DNA of 61,497 nucleotides from assembly GCA_905181875.1 (NCBI GenBank), contig CAJIZH010000003.1, positions 1,162,419-1,223,915 on the forward strand. The letters are read 5' to 3'. This DNA comes from Flavobacteriales bacterium UBA6770. Its GTDB lineage: Bacteria > Bacteroidota > Bacteroidia > Flavobacteriales_G > Salibacteraceae. Both the position numbers and the translations under genes were made by a program. Positions 45,056 to 54,199 of this stretch are shown here, in pieces. Numbering within the stretch: the stretch's first letter is position 1; each line of letters begins with the position of its first letter. The notes below the pieces were generated by a model that saw only the letters and a program-made list of their open reading frames with translations, ran no database searches and was not told the origin of the DNA.

Positions 45056-45619
45056 ATGGATTTTATATTTTCTCCCTGGCCGTGGTACATTTCGGGACCA
45101 CTAATAGGGCTGATGGTTCCTGGTATGCTGTACATCGGAAACAAGCCTTTTGGTGTGTCTTCCACTCTTCGGTCAGTTTGCTCGATGTGTGTTCCCATAA
45201 ATGTAGATTTATATCGAAAAAATGATTGGAAAAAAGACATTTGGAATCTAGTGTTTTTAGCAGGAATACTCCTAGGTGGAGCAATTGCCGGGAACTTTTT
45301 GAATAGTGGCAATCCTCTTCCTCTTGATGAAGCCACCGTTGAGCGACTTACTAGTATGGGAATTACAGACTTTAATTCTCTATTGCCACAGGAGATTTTT
45401 AATTGGAACGAACTCTTTACCCTTCGCACATTTATTATCACCGTAATCGGTGGTTTTTTTGTCGGTTTCGGTGCTAGATATGCGGGAGGATGCACATCGG
45501 GTCATGCTATTATGGGCTTGTCTATGTTTCAATTAGCATCCCTTATTGCTGTCGTTGGGTTTTTTATTGGAGGTTTGTTGATGTCCTATTTTATACTCCC
45601 AACCATTTTAACACTATAG
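45056..45619 (+). CDS. YeeE/YedE family protein (sulfur-compound transport), first of pair
   Basis: The 187-residue product has four or five membrane helices and the Sulf_transp signature: PLIGLMVPGMLYIGNKPFGVSST with STLRSVCSMC near residue 44, then VGGFFVGFGARYAGGCTSGHAIMGLS near 140. YeeE/YedE proteins import thiosulfate or similar reduced sulfur, with conserved cysteines lining the path. Both cysteine motifs are intact. It is encoded divergently from feoAB across a 200-base spacer with the shared operator, and is four bases upstream of its partner. Confidence 0.9.
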   Translation: MDFIFSPWPWYISGPLIGLMVPGMLYIGNKPFGVSSTLRSVCSMCVPINVDLYRKNDWKKDIWNLVFLAGILLGGAIAGNFLNSGNPLPLDEATVERLTSMGITDFNSLLPQEIFNWNELFTLRTFIITVIGGFFVGFGARYAGGCTSGHAIMGLSMFQLASLIAVVGFFIGGLLMSYFILPTILTL

Positions 45620-45622
45620 ATA

Positions 45623-46036
45623 ATGAAGTACGCGAAATTTTTATTGCTCGGTATAAGCTTCGGGATTCTTTTGATAAAAGCAGAAGTTGTTTCTTGGTTT
45701 CGTATTCAAGAAATGTTTTTGTTCGATTCATTCCACATGTACGGTGTTATTGGAAGTGCGATTGTTGTGGGAGCTATATCTATTCAGATCATCAAAAAAT
45801 TCAATTTAAAATCGATAGATGGGGAGCCAATAGTATTGAAACCAAAACCGCTTAAGAAAGTTGGAAACTTAGTTGGTGGAATATGCTTCGGATTCGGTTG
45901 GGCGCTCACAGGAGCTTGCCCGGCTCCTTTATTTGCTTTGACAGGTGCAGGATATTCCATTATTGTTTTAGCAATTATAGGAGCAACAATAGGCACGTTT
46001 GTTTATGGCCTATTGCAAAAACACTTGCCGCACTAA
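45623..46036 (+). CDS. YeeE/YedE family protein (DUF6691-like), second of pair
   Basis: The 137-residue membrane protein has four helices and one cysteine motif, NLVGGICFGFGWALTGACPAPLFAL, near residue 85. The short YeeE/YedE half is commonly encoded beside the larger half, and the two likely form one thiosulfate-type channel. The start is three bases after the partner gene. There is no rhodanese or persulfide dioxygenase gene alongside, as is often seen. Placement next to feoAB suggests sulfur uptake coupled to iron-sulfur demand. Confidence 0.88.
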   Translation: MKYAKFLLLGISFGILLIKAEVVSWFRIQEMFLFDSFHMYGVIGSAIVVGAISIQIIKKFNLKSIDGEPIVLKPKPLKKVGNLVGGICFGFGWALTGACPAPLFALTGAGYSIIVLAIIGATIGTFVYGLLQKHLPH

Positions 46037-46323
46037 TTGCTAAAATTGTATTTCTGGAGTTAAGCCTTCTTAATCAGCCGCTTTTTCATCAGCTTTTCCA
46101 GCAAACTGTGCAAAGGAAAACTGCTCCAGCCATAAGTACTTCAATCCTAACCTTACAAGAGGTTCACCTTCGCTCTAAGCACCATGATAAGGGTCTGTTA
46201 ATACTAGTAAAAACTTAAATAAGTGCCAAAAACAAAAGATCGAAATCACAACTTTAAAATCAGGGGTCATTTTGCTGTTTTAGAAATTATTGAAACGATC
46301 TTAATTAATTCATCAATCGTGTG
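46037..46323. other. Intergenic stretch
   Basis: I see no convincing gene, promoter or RNA here. A loose inverted arrangement follows the YeeE/YedE pair, but I would not call it a terminator. Confidence 0.4.
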
Positions 46324-47400
46324 TTAGATTATTACATTCAGGTTTGCGCTAGTAATTTGTTTCATAACAATTGAATTTAAAGTGGTTTGGTCAGGTGCAT
46401 CTTCTAACAAAACATAATAAAACTTACTTTCTGAAATTGTATAAATTAAATGTAATGAAGGCAGCGATGTTATTATTCTATTGGCAATGATTCTAGCTTT
46501 CCTTCCAACTTCAGAGTACTGAGGCCCTGCTCCGTAAACAGAGTGAACACCTTTCTCTATTCCTATAAACCTTATGTTCCTCGGGTCCAGATTAGAAAGG
46601 TTTGTAACTTCAAATTCACAGATAACAGTTTGACCATTGTGTAAGTATCGATCAATCTTTATCCAGTCTAAAATTCAAGTTTTATTTCATATAAAAATGG
46701 AGGTGGGTACTTTACGGATAGTCAAAACGAGAGTTAGTGTCACTTGAGTCATCAATGGTCCATCTAGGGATTCTATCCGCACTTTGAACTCCAGTAAAAA
46801 GCTGCATTCCTGCTTGCAGTAGATTTCGTAGGCATTGAAATTCCTGAGGATTTTCCAGGAGTTAATGTTAATAAAGTACCTTTAGATTTGGCATTTATGA
46901 AAAACTCGCCTCCTGATTCCAGGGGTATTCCATTAGACTCAGTATAAACTTCAGAAGTAATAATGTTTCATAATACTATACACTTCTTTTACAAGCACCA
47001 CTAGGCCTGAAAACGCTGGATTTCCATTGAAGCATGCTATTGGATTAGGTTAACCATTTATTACAGTTCCTTTTGGTGCAGTGATATCTCCGGCTTCAGA
47101 TGCATTGCAGTTAAAAGTCTCGAACGTTATTGCTGTGGCTTTTCTGAAAGCGTCAAGTGAAGCAAGTTTTTCCGTTTTAGTGTTTTTTGGTTCAATTGTA
47201 TCTGCGGGATCCGTTCGCTTGGGTCAATAGGGTTTTCGGGAGTTGTTTTTGTTGGTTAAAAATAAGTGCCATTATTTTTTTATTGCTTTTGAATTACAAT
47301 TAGTTGCTGTTGCATCGGTACAACCTTCTTTTTTATAAGAAAGGATTGTAATTGACATTAATACCAGCAGTCTATTGGTAATTTTCCTTATTGATTTCAT
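46324..47400 (-). pseudogene. Decayed lipoprotein gene
   Basis: Starting at the minus-strand ATG at 47400, the first 30 residues are a typical Bacteroidota lipoprotein start (MKSIRKITNRLLVLMSITIL, then KKEGCTDATATNCNSKA). The motif GCTDATATNYNSKA occurs at the N-terminus of many such proteins. The frame breaks at a TAA after SKAIKK, and recognisable segments continue in other frames (TEKLASLDAFRKATAITFET; GEFFINAKSKGTLLTLTPGK). The last 130 residues form one open frame without a start codon, ending YYVLLEDAPDQTTLNSIV. There are at least four lesions. The original was about 330-360 residues long. This explains the otherwise empty 1.5 kb between the sulfur transporter and suf. Confidence 0.85.
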
Positions 47401-47480
47401 GTCTGTAAGTTTTGAGATTACATGCTAACTACCTGACCTAAAATCAATAGTCGGTGTTTTGTTGTGTAAGAAATTCCTTC

Positions 47481-47500
47481 TACCTACTATTAGGTATATA
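47481..47500. promoter_or_regulatory. Palindromic operator candidate upstream of the suf operon
   Basis: TACCTACTATTAGGTATATA contains the inverted repeat TACC-N8-GGTA (extended: TACCTA-CTAT-TAGGTA). It resembles the feo/YeeE site at 44894-44911 and lies 38 bases upstream of the suf -7 element. Confidence 0.5.
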
Positions 47501-47537
47501 ATTAACCTATTTTTTTTTTATTTAGAACTATTCTAAA

Positions 47538-47545
47538 TAACTTTG
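47538..47545 (+). promoter_or_regulatory. -7 promoter element of the suf operon (TAacTTTG)
   Basis: TAACTTTG matches TAnnTTTG and is 42 bases upstream of the sufA-like ATG at 47588. The expected -33 position falls in a T run with no G, so it may need an activator. Confidence 0.5.
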
Positions 47546-47587
47546 CAGTCTAGCGAACCATGCAGTTTGCCTAATTGTTTTAAGATT

Positions 47588-47914
47588 ATGATAAAAGTAT
47601 CAGAAGAAGCAAAAGAAGAAGTCCTTCGCCTTATGGCAGAAGATAAGATTCCTCAGAATGCTGTTATACGTGTTGGTGTAGAAGGTGGTGGTTGTAGTGG
47701 CCTTACCTATCAAATGGATTTTGAATCGGAATCGAAAGTGGACGATAAAATCTTTGAAGATCAAGGTATCAAGATAGCCGTAGACAAAAAGAGTTTCTTG
47801 TATTTAGCGGGAACTGTTTTAGAATACAGTGGCGGCCTCAATGGAAAAGGTTTTGCTTTTAACAACCCGAACGCTTCGCGCACATGTGGTTGCGGAGAAA
47901 GTTTTTCAATTTAA
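47588..47914 (+). CDS. SufA/IscA-type iron-sulfur carrier
   Basis: The 108-residue product belongs to the HesB/IscA/SufA family that carries Fe-S clusters to apoproteins. The three conserved cysteines are in place: GGGCSGLTYQMDF near residue 36 and ASRTCGCGESF at the C-terminus. The ATG at 47588 fits the family start (IKVSEEAKEEVLRL); the longer frame adds an unrelated 15 residues. It is first in the suf operon, six bases before sufB. SufA and IscA cannot be told apart by sequence alone, though the context says SufA. Confidence 0.92.
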   Translation: MIKVSEEAKEEVLRLMAEDKIPQNAVIRVGVEGGGCSGLTYQMDFESESKVDDKIFEDQGIKIAVDKKSFLYLAGTVLEYSGGLNGKGFAFNNPNASRTCGCGESFSI

Positions 47915-47920
47915 TTAGAT

Positions 47921-49375
47921 ATGCCAGATAAGTTAGCTCAACAAGACGTAGCTCTTGACGAATATATAAACTCAGAATATAAATACGGTTTTACAACTGA
48001 TATTGAATCTGATAATGCGCCAAAAGGTCTAAATGCAGGGATCATTCGTTTTATTTCTAAAAAGAAAGATGAACCTGAATGGTTATTGAAATTTAGACTG
48101 GACGCTTTCGAGAAATTTCAGACTTTAACTGAACCTGAATGGGGACATGTTAAATATCCTAAGCCTAATCTTCAGGATCTAATATTTTATGCAGCTCCAA
48201 AGCCGAAGAAAAAGCTAGATAGTTTGGATGAAGTAGATCCGGAATTATTGGAAACTTTCAAAAAATTAGGCATTTCAATCGATGAGCAAAAGCGACTATC
48301 TAACGTGGCTGTTGACATTGTTATGGATTCAGTGTCTGTAGCGACTACCTTTAAAGAAACGTTAGCTGAAAAGGGGATTATTTTCTGCTCGTTTTCTGAG
48401 GCGGTTAAGAATCACCCCGATTTGGTGCAAAAATATATGGCTTCAGTAGTGCCGGTAAACGACAACTATTATGCAGCTTAATTCAGCAGTATTTACTGAT
48501 GGGTCATTTTGCTACATCCCAAAAGGTACTAGATGTCCAATGGAATTGTCTACTTATTTCAGAATTAACGAAGCAAATACGGGTCAATTTGAGAGAACGT
48601 TGATCATTGCAGATGAAGATAGCTATGTAAGTTACCTAGAAGGTTGTACAGCACCAATGCGAGATGAAAATCAATTGCATGCAGCAGTTGTAGAAATCGT
48701 TACGCACAAAGGTGCCGAGGTAAAATATTCTACTGTTCAGAACTGGTATCCAGGTAAATGCGCAAGGAGTAGGAGGTATCTACAACTTTGTTACTAAGAG
48801 AGGCCTTTGCGAAGGAGACCATTCAAAAATTGCTTGGACGCAAGTTGAAACGGGTTCTGCAGTGACTTGGAAATATCCAAGTTGTATATTGAAAGGTGAT
48901 TATTCGGTAGGTGAGTTTTATAGTGTTGCGGTAACTAACAATTACCAGCAAGCAGATACGGGTACGAAGATGATTCACATTGGTAAAAACACCAAGTCTA
49001 CCATCATTTCGAAAGGTATTTCTGCTGGAAAAAGCAGTAACTCCTATCGAGGATTAGTTAAGATTAACAAGAGTGCAAAATGCACGTAATTTTTCACAAT
49101 GCGATTCATTGTTGTTGGGTGATACTTGCGGAGCACATACTTTTCCATATATAGAAACCTCCAATAAAACGGCGAAAGTTGAACATGAGGCTACGACCTC
49201 TAAAATTGGTGAGGATCAAATATTTTACTGTAACCAACGTGGAATCAATACAGAGAAAGCAATTGGTTTAATAGTAAACGGATACTGTAAAGACGTGTTG
49301 AATCAGTTGCCAATGGAGTTTGCAGTTGAAGCTCAGAAATTATTGGATATTTCGTTGGAAGGTTCTGTAGGATAG
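47921..49375 (+). pseudogene. sufB: Fe-S scaffold protein SufB, interrupted by three frameshifts
   Basis: All parts together give about 484 residues, the normal SufB length, with no missing segment. SufB is the scaffold of the SufBC2D complex. The frame shifts at 48476-48480 ([10 protein letters not shown] to [10 protein letters not shown]; two bases, CT, lost), at 48756-48758 (NWYPGN to [10 protein letters not shown]; one extra A), and at 49077-49080 (VKINKSA to [10 protein letters not shown]; two A lost or one gained). The net effect restores the original phase. All three sit in short repeats. Key segments such as [13 protein letters not shown] are present. As written the gene makes only a 186-residue fragment. 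An assembly error is possible; if not, the locus lacks SufB. Confidence 0.9.
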
Positions 49376-49550
49376 GTTATCAGAAAAGTAATGGATATTA
49401 AAACAGGAACAAGATTCAAACAGTCACGATAAGTTATCGGACCAAGATAAGGTGCAGATGCAGCAATACATAATAAGAAGTTATGGCAGCCTTAACACCT
49501 TCAATATTTTATTTAAAAATAAAGAGGATTAATTTTCAAGCAAGTAAGCT

Positions 49551-50309
49551 ATGTTATCAATAAAAGACCTTAAAGCAAGCGTAGAAGGAAAGGAAATCCT
49601 TAAAGGCTTAAATCTAGAAGTAAAAGCAGGCGAAGTTCATGCGATAATGGGACCTAACGGTTCTGGAAAAAGCACCTTGGCTTCAGTTTTGGCTGGAAGA
49701 GAAGATTATAAAGTTGATGGAGGAACAGTTTCTTTTGATGGAAAAGATATGCTGGAATTAGCTCCTGAAGAAAGAGCAGCCGAAGGGTTGTTTTTAGCTT
49801 TTCAATACCCAGTTGAAATTCCTGGAGTGAGCAATATTAATTTCCTAAAAGCAGCAATTAACGAAGTAAGGGCATATAAAGGCCATGAAAGAATATCTGC
49901 AAAAGAATTCTTGAAAAGAGTAAAAGAGAAAAAAGAATTGGTTGAACTAAAAGATAATTTAGCAAGCCGTTCTGTCAATGAAGGTTTTTCTGGTGGTGAA
50001 AAGAAACGTAACGAGATTTTCCAAATGGCAATGCTTGATCCTAAGTTAGCCATACTTGATGAAACAGATTCGGGGCTAGATATCGATGCATTAAGAATTG
50101 TTGCAAACGGAGTAAACAAACTTAAAACTAAGGACAATGCAACCATAGTTATTACACACTATCAAAGACTTTTGGATTATGTAGTCCCGGACTTTGTACA
50201 TGTATTGTATCAAGGAAGGATTGTAAAAACTGGTGGCAAAGAATTAGCACTAGAATTAGAAGAAAAAGGTTACGATTGGTTGACTAAAGAAGATAAAGAA
50301 CTAGCGTAA
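49551..50309 (+). CDS. sufC: SufC, ATPase of the SufBCD complex
   Basis: The 252-residue product is an ABC-type ATPase that powers conformational changes of SufB-SufD. Walker A is IMGPNGSGKSTLASVL near residue 36, the signature is FSGGEKKRNEIFQMA near 150, and Walker B is LAILDETDSGLDIDAL near 170. Length and sequence are normal. The 175-base gap after sufB is unusual within suf operons and contains no open frame. It overlaps the next gene by one base. Confidence 0.96.
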   Translation: MLSIKDLKASVEGKEILKGLNLEVKAGEVHAIMGPNGSGKSTLASVLAGREDYKVDGGTVSFDGKDMLELAPEERAAEGLFLAFQYPVEIPGVSNINFLKAAINEVRAYKGHERISAKEFLKRVKEKKELVELKDNLASRSVNEGFSGGEKKRNEIFQMAMLDPKLAILDETDSGLDIDALRIVANGVNKLKTKDNATIVITHYQRLLDYVVPDFVHVLYQGRIVKTGGKELALELEEKGYDWLTKEDKELA

Positions 50310-51535
50310 TGTCTGTAGTTGTAAAAGATAAAAAGGAATTGTTTTTAGAGCAGTTTAGAGTTTCTGAAGGACTTTCAGGAGAAAGCATAGCAGCACAAAT
50401 TGCTTTGCAGAACCTGGCCTTTCCCTCTACTCGAGAAGAGTATTGGAAGTATACACGATTGACAAAAATCCAGAACAGTTCATTTTCGATTGAAGAATCT
50501 AACGATGTTGTGAAGGTTCTATCAATTGATGAAAATGGAGCACATATCAATTGCGTAAATGGCTTTTTTAGAGATTTAATTGGAAAGTTACCAGAAGGAA
50601 TTGAAATTTCTCCTATCGAGGAAGTTCGAAGTTCATTGGTAGAATATCAGCATGAGTTTTTTGCTGCATTGAATACAGCCTACTATACCTCGGGTATCCG
50701 AATTAAAGTTGCTGAAGGCGTGGTAATGGACAATTCGATTCAACTGAATTTTGTGAATGCCAACAGCGGAGTTCAAGCTCAACCTAGAATTAAAATTGAA
50801 GTAGCAAAAAGTGCTTCTGCTCAGTTTATTTTCAATTTTCAAAACGAGGGTAACGAGAATAATTTTTGGAATGTAGTTTCGGAAATGAAAGTGGCAAAAA
50901 ATGCAGAATTAGATGTGCACCAATTGCAACAAGGGGGAGATGAAAATTACCTAATCAACACAATCGCGGTTCAACAAAAAAGAGACAGTCGATTTGCAAT
51001 TCATACTATTTGTTTAGAAGGAAAAATCCTTAGAAATAATTTGAATATTGCAGTTGAAGGACAGAACTGCGAAACCAAATTAAATGGAGTTTATCTTGCT
51101 TCTGGTACTCAGCACTTTGACAATCATACTTATGTAGATCACATTGCTCCAAATTGTAACTCAAGCGAAAACTATAAAGGCATTATCGATGATAAGGCTA
51201 CTGCAGTTTTTAATGGAAAAGTCATGGTACAGCCTGATGCTCAAAAGATTAATGCGTTTCAAAGCAATCAAAATATCTTATTGAGTGATGATGCAATCAT
51301 TAATTCAAAACCAGAATTAGAGATTTACGCTGATGATGTTTTATGTTCTCACGGCTCAACAACTGGGCAATTGGATGAGGAAGCACTTTTCTATCTGAAA
51401 ACTAGAGGTGTAAGTGAAATAAGTGCAAAAAAAATGTTGATTCGAGCATTTGTATTTGATGTCCTAGATGAGATTAAATTGGACTCATTTAGAACTCATG
51501 TTGAAGAATTAGTAGATGAAAAATTTAAAGTATAA
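50309..51535 (+). CDS. sufD: SufD
   Basis: The 408-residue product is the SufD partner of the SufBC2D scaffold. The C-terminal beta-helix is well conserved (NNLNIAVEGQNCETKLNGVYL, QHFDNHTYVDHIAPNCNSSE, KAFNGKV-like AVFNGKVMVQPDAQK, and DDVLCSHGSTTGQLDEEALFYL). The N-terminal PSTREEYWKYTRL motif is also typical. It is intact, in contrast with sufB. Its ATG overlaps the sufC stop. Confidence 0.95.
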   Translation: MSVVVKDKKELFLEQFRVSEGLSGESIAAQIALQNLAFPSTREEYWKYTRLTKIQNSSFSIEESNDVVKVLSIDENGAHINCVNGFFRDLIGKLPEGIEISPIEEVRSSLVEYQHEFFAALNTAYYTSGIRIKVAEGVVMDNSIQLNFVNANSGVQAQPRIKIEVAKSASAQFIFNFQNEGNENNFWNVVSEMKVAKNAELDVHQLQQGGDENYLINTIAVQQKRDSRFAIHTICLEGKILRNNLNIAVEGQNCETKLNGVYLASGTQHFDNHTYVDHIAPNCNSSENYKGIIDDKATAVFNGKVMVQPDAQKINAFQSNQNILLSDDAIINSKPELEIYADDVLCSHGSTTGQLDEEALFYLKTRGVSEISAKKMLIRAFVFDVLDEIKLDSFRTHVEELVDEKFKV

Positions 51536-51537
51536 GT

Positions 51538-52767
51538 GTGGTAAAAACTGAATTGAACATAGAGCAAATTAGAAAAGATTTCCCCATTCTTCACCAAGAA
51601 GTTAACGGTAAACCTTTGGTATATTTCGACAATGCAGCTTCTACTCAAAAACCAAAAGTGGTTATTGATAGAGTCGCGGATTATTATTCTAATGAGCACT
51701 CTAATATTCACCGAGGTGTTCATTCTTTATCGGCTGCGGCTACTGAGGAGTATGAACTTTCGCGGAAAACGGTTCAAGCTCATTTTAATGCGAAATTTGA
51801 CCACGAAATAGTATTTAACAAAGGAACTACTGACGGAATCAATTTAGTAGCCAATGGTTTTGCTAAAAGCTTTCTAAAAGAAGGTGATGAGGTTCTTGTT
51901 TCAGAGTTAGAACATCATTCGAACATTGTGCCATGGCAAATGGCCTGTGAGCAAACGGGAGCGAAGCTCAAAGTGATTCCAATTACTGATTCGGGTGAAT
52001 GGATTATGGAGGAATTTCATAACTTATTGTCTGATAGAACTAAAATTATTGCAGTAAATCATGTTTCCAATGCGTTGGGAACAATGAACCCAATTACTGA
52101 TGTAATTGAAGCAGCGCACTCAAAAGGAATTCCAGTTTTATTGGATGGTGCTCAAGCTGTTCCTCATATGGCAGTTGATGTTCAAGCATTAGATTGCGAT
52201 TTTTATGTAATGTCCGGCCACAAGTTATTTGGCCCAACAGGCGTAGGTGTTTTGTATGGCAAAGAAGAGTGGTTGAATAAACTACCTCCTTATCAAGGTG
52301 GTGGTGATATGATTAAGACGGTGTCTTTTGAAAAGACCACTTATAATGAACTGCCATTTAAGTTTGAAGCTGGAACACCAAATATTGCAGGAGTTATAGG
52401 TTTGAAAACGGCAATCGATTACGTAAACGAAATTGGTCTTGATGCTATTGCTGATTATGAGCAAGAATTGTTGGAATACGGGACAGAAAAATTAAGTCAA
52501 ATCGAAGGGCTTAAGATATACGGAACTGCAAAAAATAAGGCTTCAGTGATTTCATTCTTGTTGGATGGAATTCACCCTTATGATGCTGGAACTATCTTAG
52601 ATAAATTAGGAATTGCAGTAAGAACTGGCCATCACTGCACCCAGCCAGTTATGACGCGATTTGGAATACCAGGTACGGTTAGAGCGTCTTTCGCTTTTTA
52701 CAATACCAAAGAAGAAATTGATGCTCTATACGAAGGATTGTTAAGGGTTAAAAAAATGTTTTCATGA
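51538..52767 (+). CDS. sufS: Cysteine desulfurase SufS
   Basis: The 409-residue product takes sulfur from cysteine and passes it to SufE. The PLP lysine is in FYVMSGHKLFGPTGVG near residue 227, and the persulfide cysteine in RTGHHCTQPVMTRFG near 365, with the compact loop of class II desulfurases. The N-terminal LVYFDNAASTQKP is typical. The start codon is GTG, three bases after the sufD stop, and its end overlaps the sufE start by four bases. Confidence 0.96.
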   Translation: MVKTELNIEQIRKDFPILHQEVNGKPLVYFDNAASTQKPKVVIDRVADYYSNEHSNIHRGVHSLSAAATEEYELSRKTVQAHFNAKFDHEIVFNKGTTDGINLVANGFAKSFLKEGDEVLVSELEHHSNIVPWQMACEQTGAKLKVIPITDSGEWIMEEFHNLLSDRTKIIAVNHVSNALGTMNPITDVIEAAHSKGIPVLLDGAQAVPHMAVDVQALDCDFYVMSGHKLFGPTGVGVLYGKEEWLNKLPPYQGGGDMIKTVSFEKTTYNELPFKFEAGTPNIAGVIGLKTAIDYVNEIGLDAIADYEQELLEYGTEKLSQIEGLKIYGTAKNKASVISFLLDGIHPYDAGTILDKLGIAVRTGHHCTQPVMTRFGIPGTVRASFAFYNTKEEIDALYEGLLRVKKMFS

Positions 52768-53189
52768 TGTCCATAAACGAAAGACAAGACGAGCTTATAG
52801 AAGAGTTTTCGATGTTCGATGACTGGATGGAAAAGTATGAATACATCATAGATATGGGGAAGGATGTCAGTGGTCTTACAGAAGAATTAAAGTCGGATGA
52901 TTATCTAGTGAGGGGTTGTCAGAGTAGAGTTTGGTTGATTCCAGCTCAAGAGAACGGAATTTTGCAATTTCAGGCGGATTCTGATGCCATTATTACTAAA
53001 GGAATTGTAGGAATGGTTGTAAGAGTTTTGAATAACTCATCAGCAGATGAAATATTAAAATCGGATTTATATTTCGTGGATAAAATTGGATTAAAAGAGC
53101 ATTTATCGCCAACCCGTTCTAATGGTTTGGTGTCAATGATTAAAAAAATTAAAACATACGCCTTAGCTTATTCAGCAAAAGCAATTTAA
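52764..53189 (+). CDS. sufE: SufE sulfur acceptor
   Basis: The 141-residue product accepts persulfide sulfur from SufS. Its active cysteine is in LVRGCQSRVWLIP near residue 51. DWMEKYEYIIDMGKDVSGL and LSPTRSNGLVSMIKKIKTYA are family segments. Two adjacent ATG codons (52764 and 52767) are both possible starts. Confidence 0.95.
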   Translation: MMSINERQDELIEEFSMFDDWMEKYEYIIDMGKDVSGLTEELKSDDYLVRGCQSRVWLIPAQENGILQFQADSDAIITKGIVGMVVRVLNNSSADEILKSDLYFVDKIGLKEHLSPTRSNGLVSMIKKIKTYALAYSAKAI

Positions 53190-53190
53190 G

Positions 53191-53502
53191 ATGGATAAAA
53201 AAGTAATTGAGAATACGGTAATAGAGGTTTTAAAAACGGTTTTTGACCCAGAAATTCCAGTTGATATTTATGAGCTGGGATTAATTTATGATATTGCTGT
53301 GAGCGACACTGCGCAAGTAGATGTGCTGATGACATTAACATCACCTAGCTGTCCTGTTGCCGAAAGCTTGCCGGCTGAGGTGGAAGAAAAAGTTAAGGGA
53401 ATCCAAATAGTAAGTGATGCAAAAGTGACAATCACTTTTGAACCAGCTTGGGAAAAGGATATGATGTCTGAAGAAGCACAGTTGGAATTAGGATTTATGT
53501 AA
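53191..53502 (+). CDS. MIP18/DUF59 family protein (SufT-like)
   Basis: The 103-residue product is a MIP18/DUF59 domain protein with the segments VFDPEIPVDIYELGLIYDI, LMTLTSPSCPVAESLP and VTITFEPAWEKDMMSEEA. Relatives assist in Fe-S cluster maturation of targets; the cysteine in SPSCP is conserved. In Bacteroidota it regularly follows sufE. It is one base after sufE and overlaps the next gene by one base. Confidence 0.92.
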   Translation: MDKKVIENTVIEVLKTVFDPEIPVDIYELGLIYDIAVSDTAQVDVLMTLTSPSCPVAESLPAEVEEKVKGIQIVSDAKVTITFEPAWEKDMMSEEAQLELGFM

Positions 53503-54017
53503 TGTCAGAATCAGTTGAAATTATAAACAAAGTCGCTAAGTCTGGGTTAGTTCAACTAGACATGGCTGATTTTTTCGTAAAAGAAGAAATTGTAGAATAC
53601 GATATTGCTCAAAATCTTTGGCAAGAAATTGCATTAAAAGAAAAAGAGTTTAGAGCATTTATTAAAGAAAATGACTGGTCAGTTTATCAGAATAAACACA
53701 TCGCTTTGACTTGTTCTGTTGATGCCATAATTCCAAGCTGGTCTTATATGTTGTTAAGTTCCGCCCTACAGGAATTTGCTTTAACAATCCATTTTGGTAG
53801 CAAAGAAGGAGTTGAACAGCAATTACTATTGCGTTCTATTCGCTCGATAAATTCAAATGAATATAGTGATACCCGAATAGTTATCAAAGGATGTGGCGAT
53901 AGAACAGTTTCGGAAGCAGCTTGGGTTGAAATTACAAATAAACTGCAACCGGTCGCAAAGTCACTAATGTTTGGAGAGCCCTGCAGCACTGTTCCAGTTT
54001 TTAAACGGTCGAAGTAA
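53502..54017 (+). CDS. DUF2480 protein of the suf operon
   Basis: The 171-residue, soluble product belongs to DUF2480, a Bacteroidota family that typically closes the suf operon. Conserved features are VQLDMADFF near the start, PSWSYMLLSSALQ, and the final segment VIKGCGDRTVSEAAWVEIT ... MFGEPCSTVPVFKR, which has two cysteines. It may act in Fe-S delivery, but there is no experimental role known to me. Confidence 0.88.
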   Translation: MSESVEIINKVAKSGLVQLDMADFFVKEEIVEYDIAQNLWQEIALKEKEFRAFIKENDWSVYQNKHIALTCSVDAIIPSWSYMLLSSALQEFALTIHFGSKEGVEQQLLLRSIRSINSNEYSDTRIVIKGCGDRTVSEAAWVEITNKLQPVAKSLMFGEPCSTVPVFKRSK

Positions 54018-54199
54018 TCCCCCTCATTTCCATAAACCAATCGATTATTTATTAAAAGCTAATTTTTAATTTTATTCGTCTCTTGGGACTTGGATTTGTA
54101 ATACTTTCATTTGACCAATGAGGATTATCACACTCATATCGATCTTGTTTTAGTAGCGAATTTATTAATGGCTTAAGAAGCTTTGTTTGACCATTATGA

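Noticed and set aside
45007..45495. 162-residue minus-strand ORF
   Set aside because: It lies entirely opposite the well-supported YeeE/YedE gene and has a low-complexity, signal-free sequence without family features.
46037..47542. Possible non-coding RNA or mobile element in the gap before suf
   Set aside because: Most of the gap is explained by a decayed lipoprotein gene; no terminal repeats or transposase remnants were seen.
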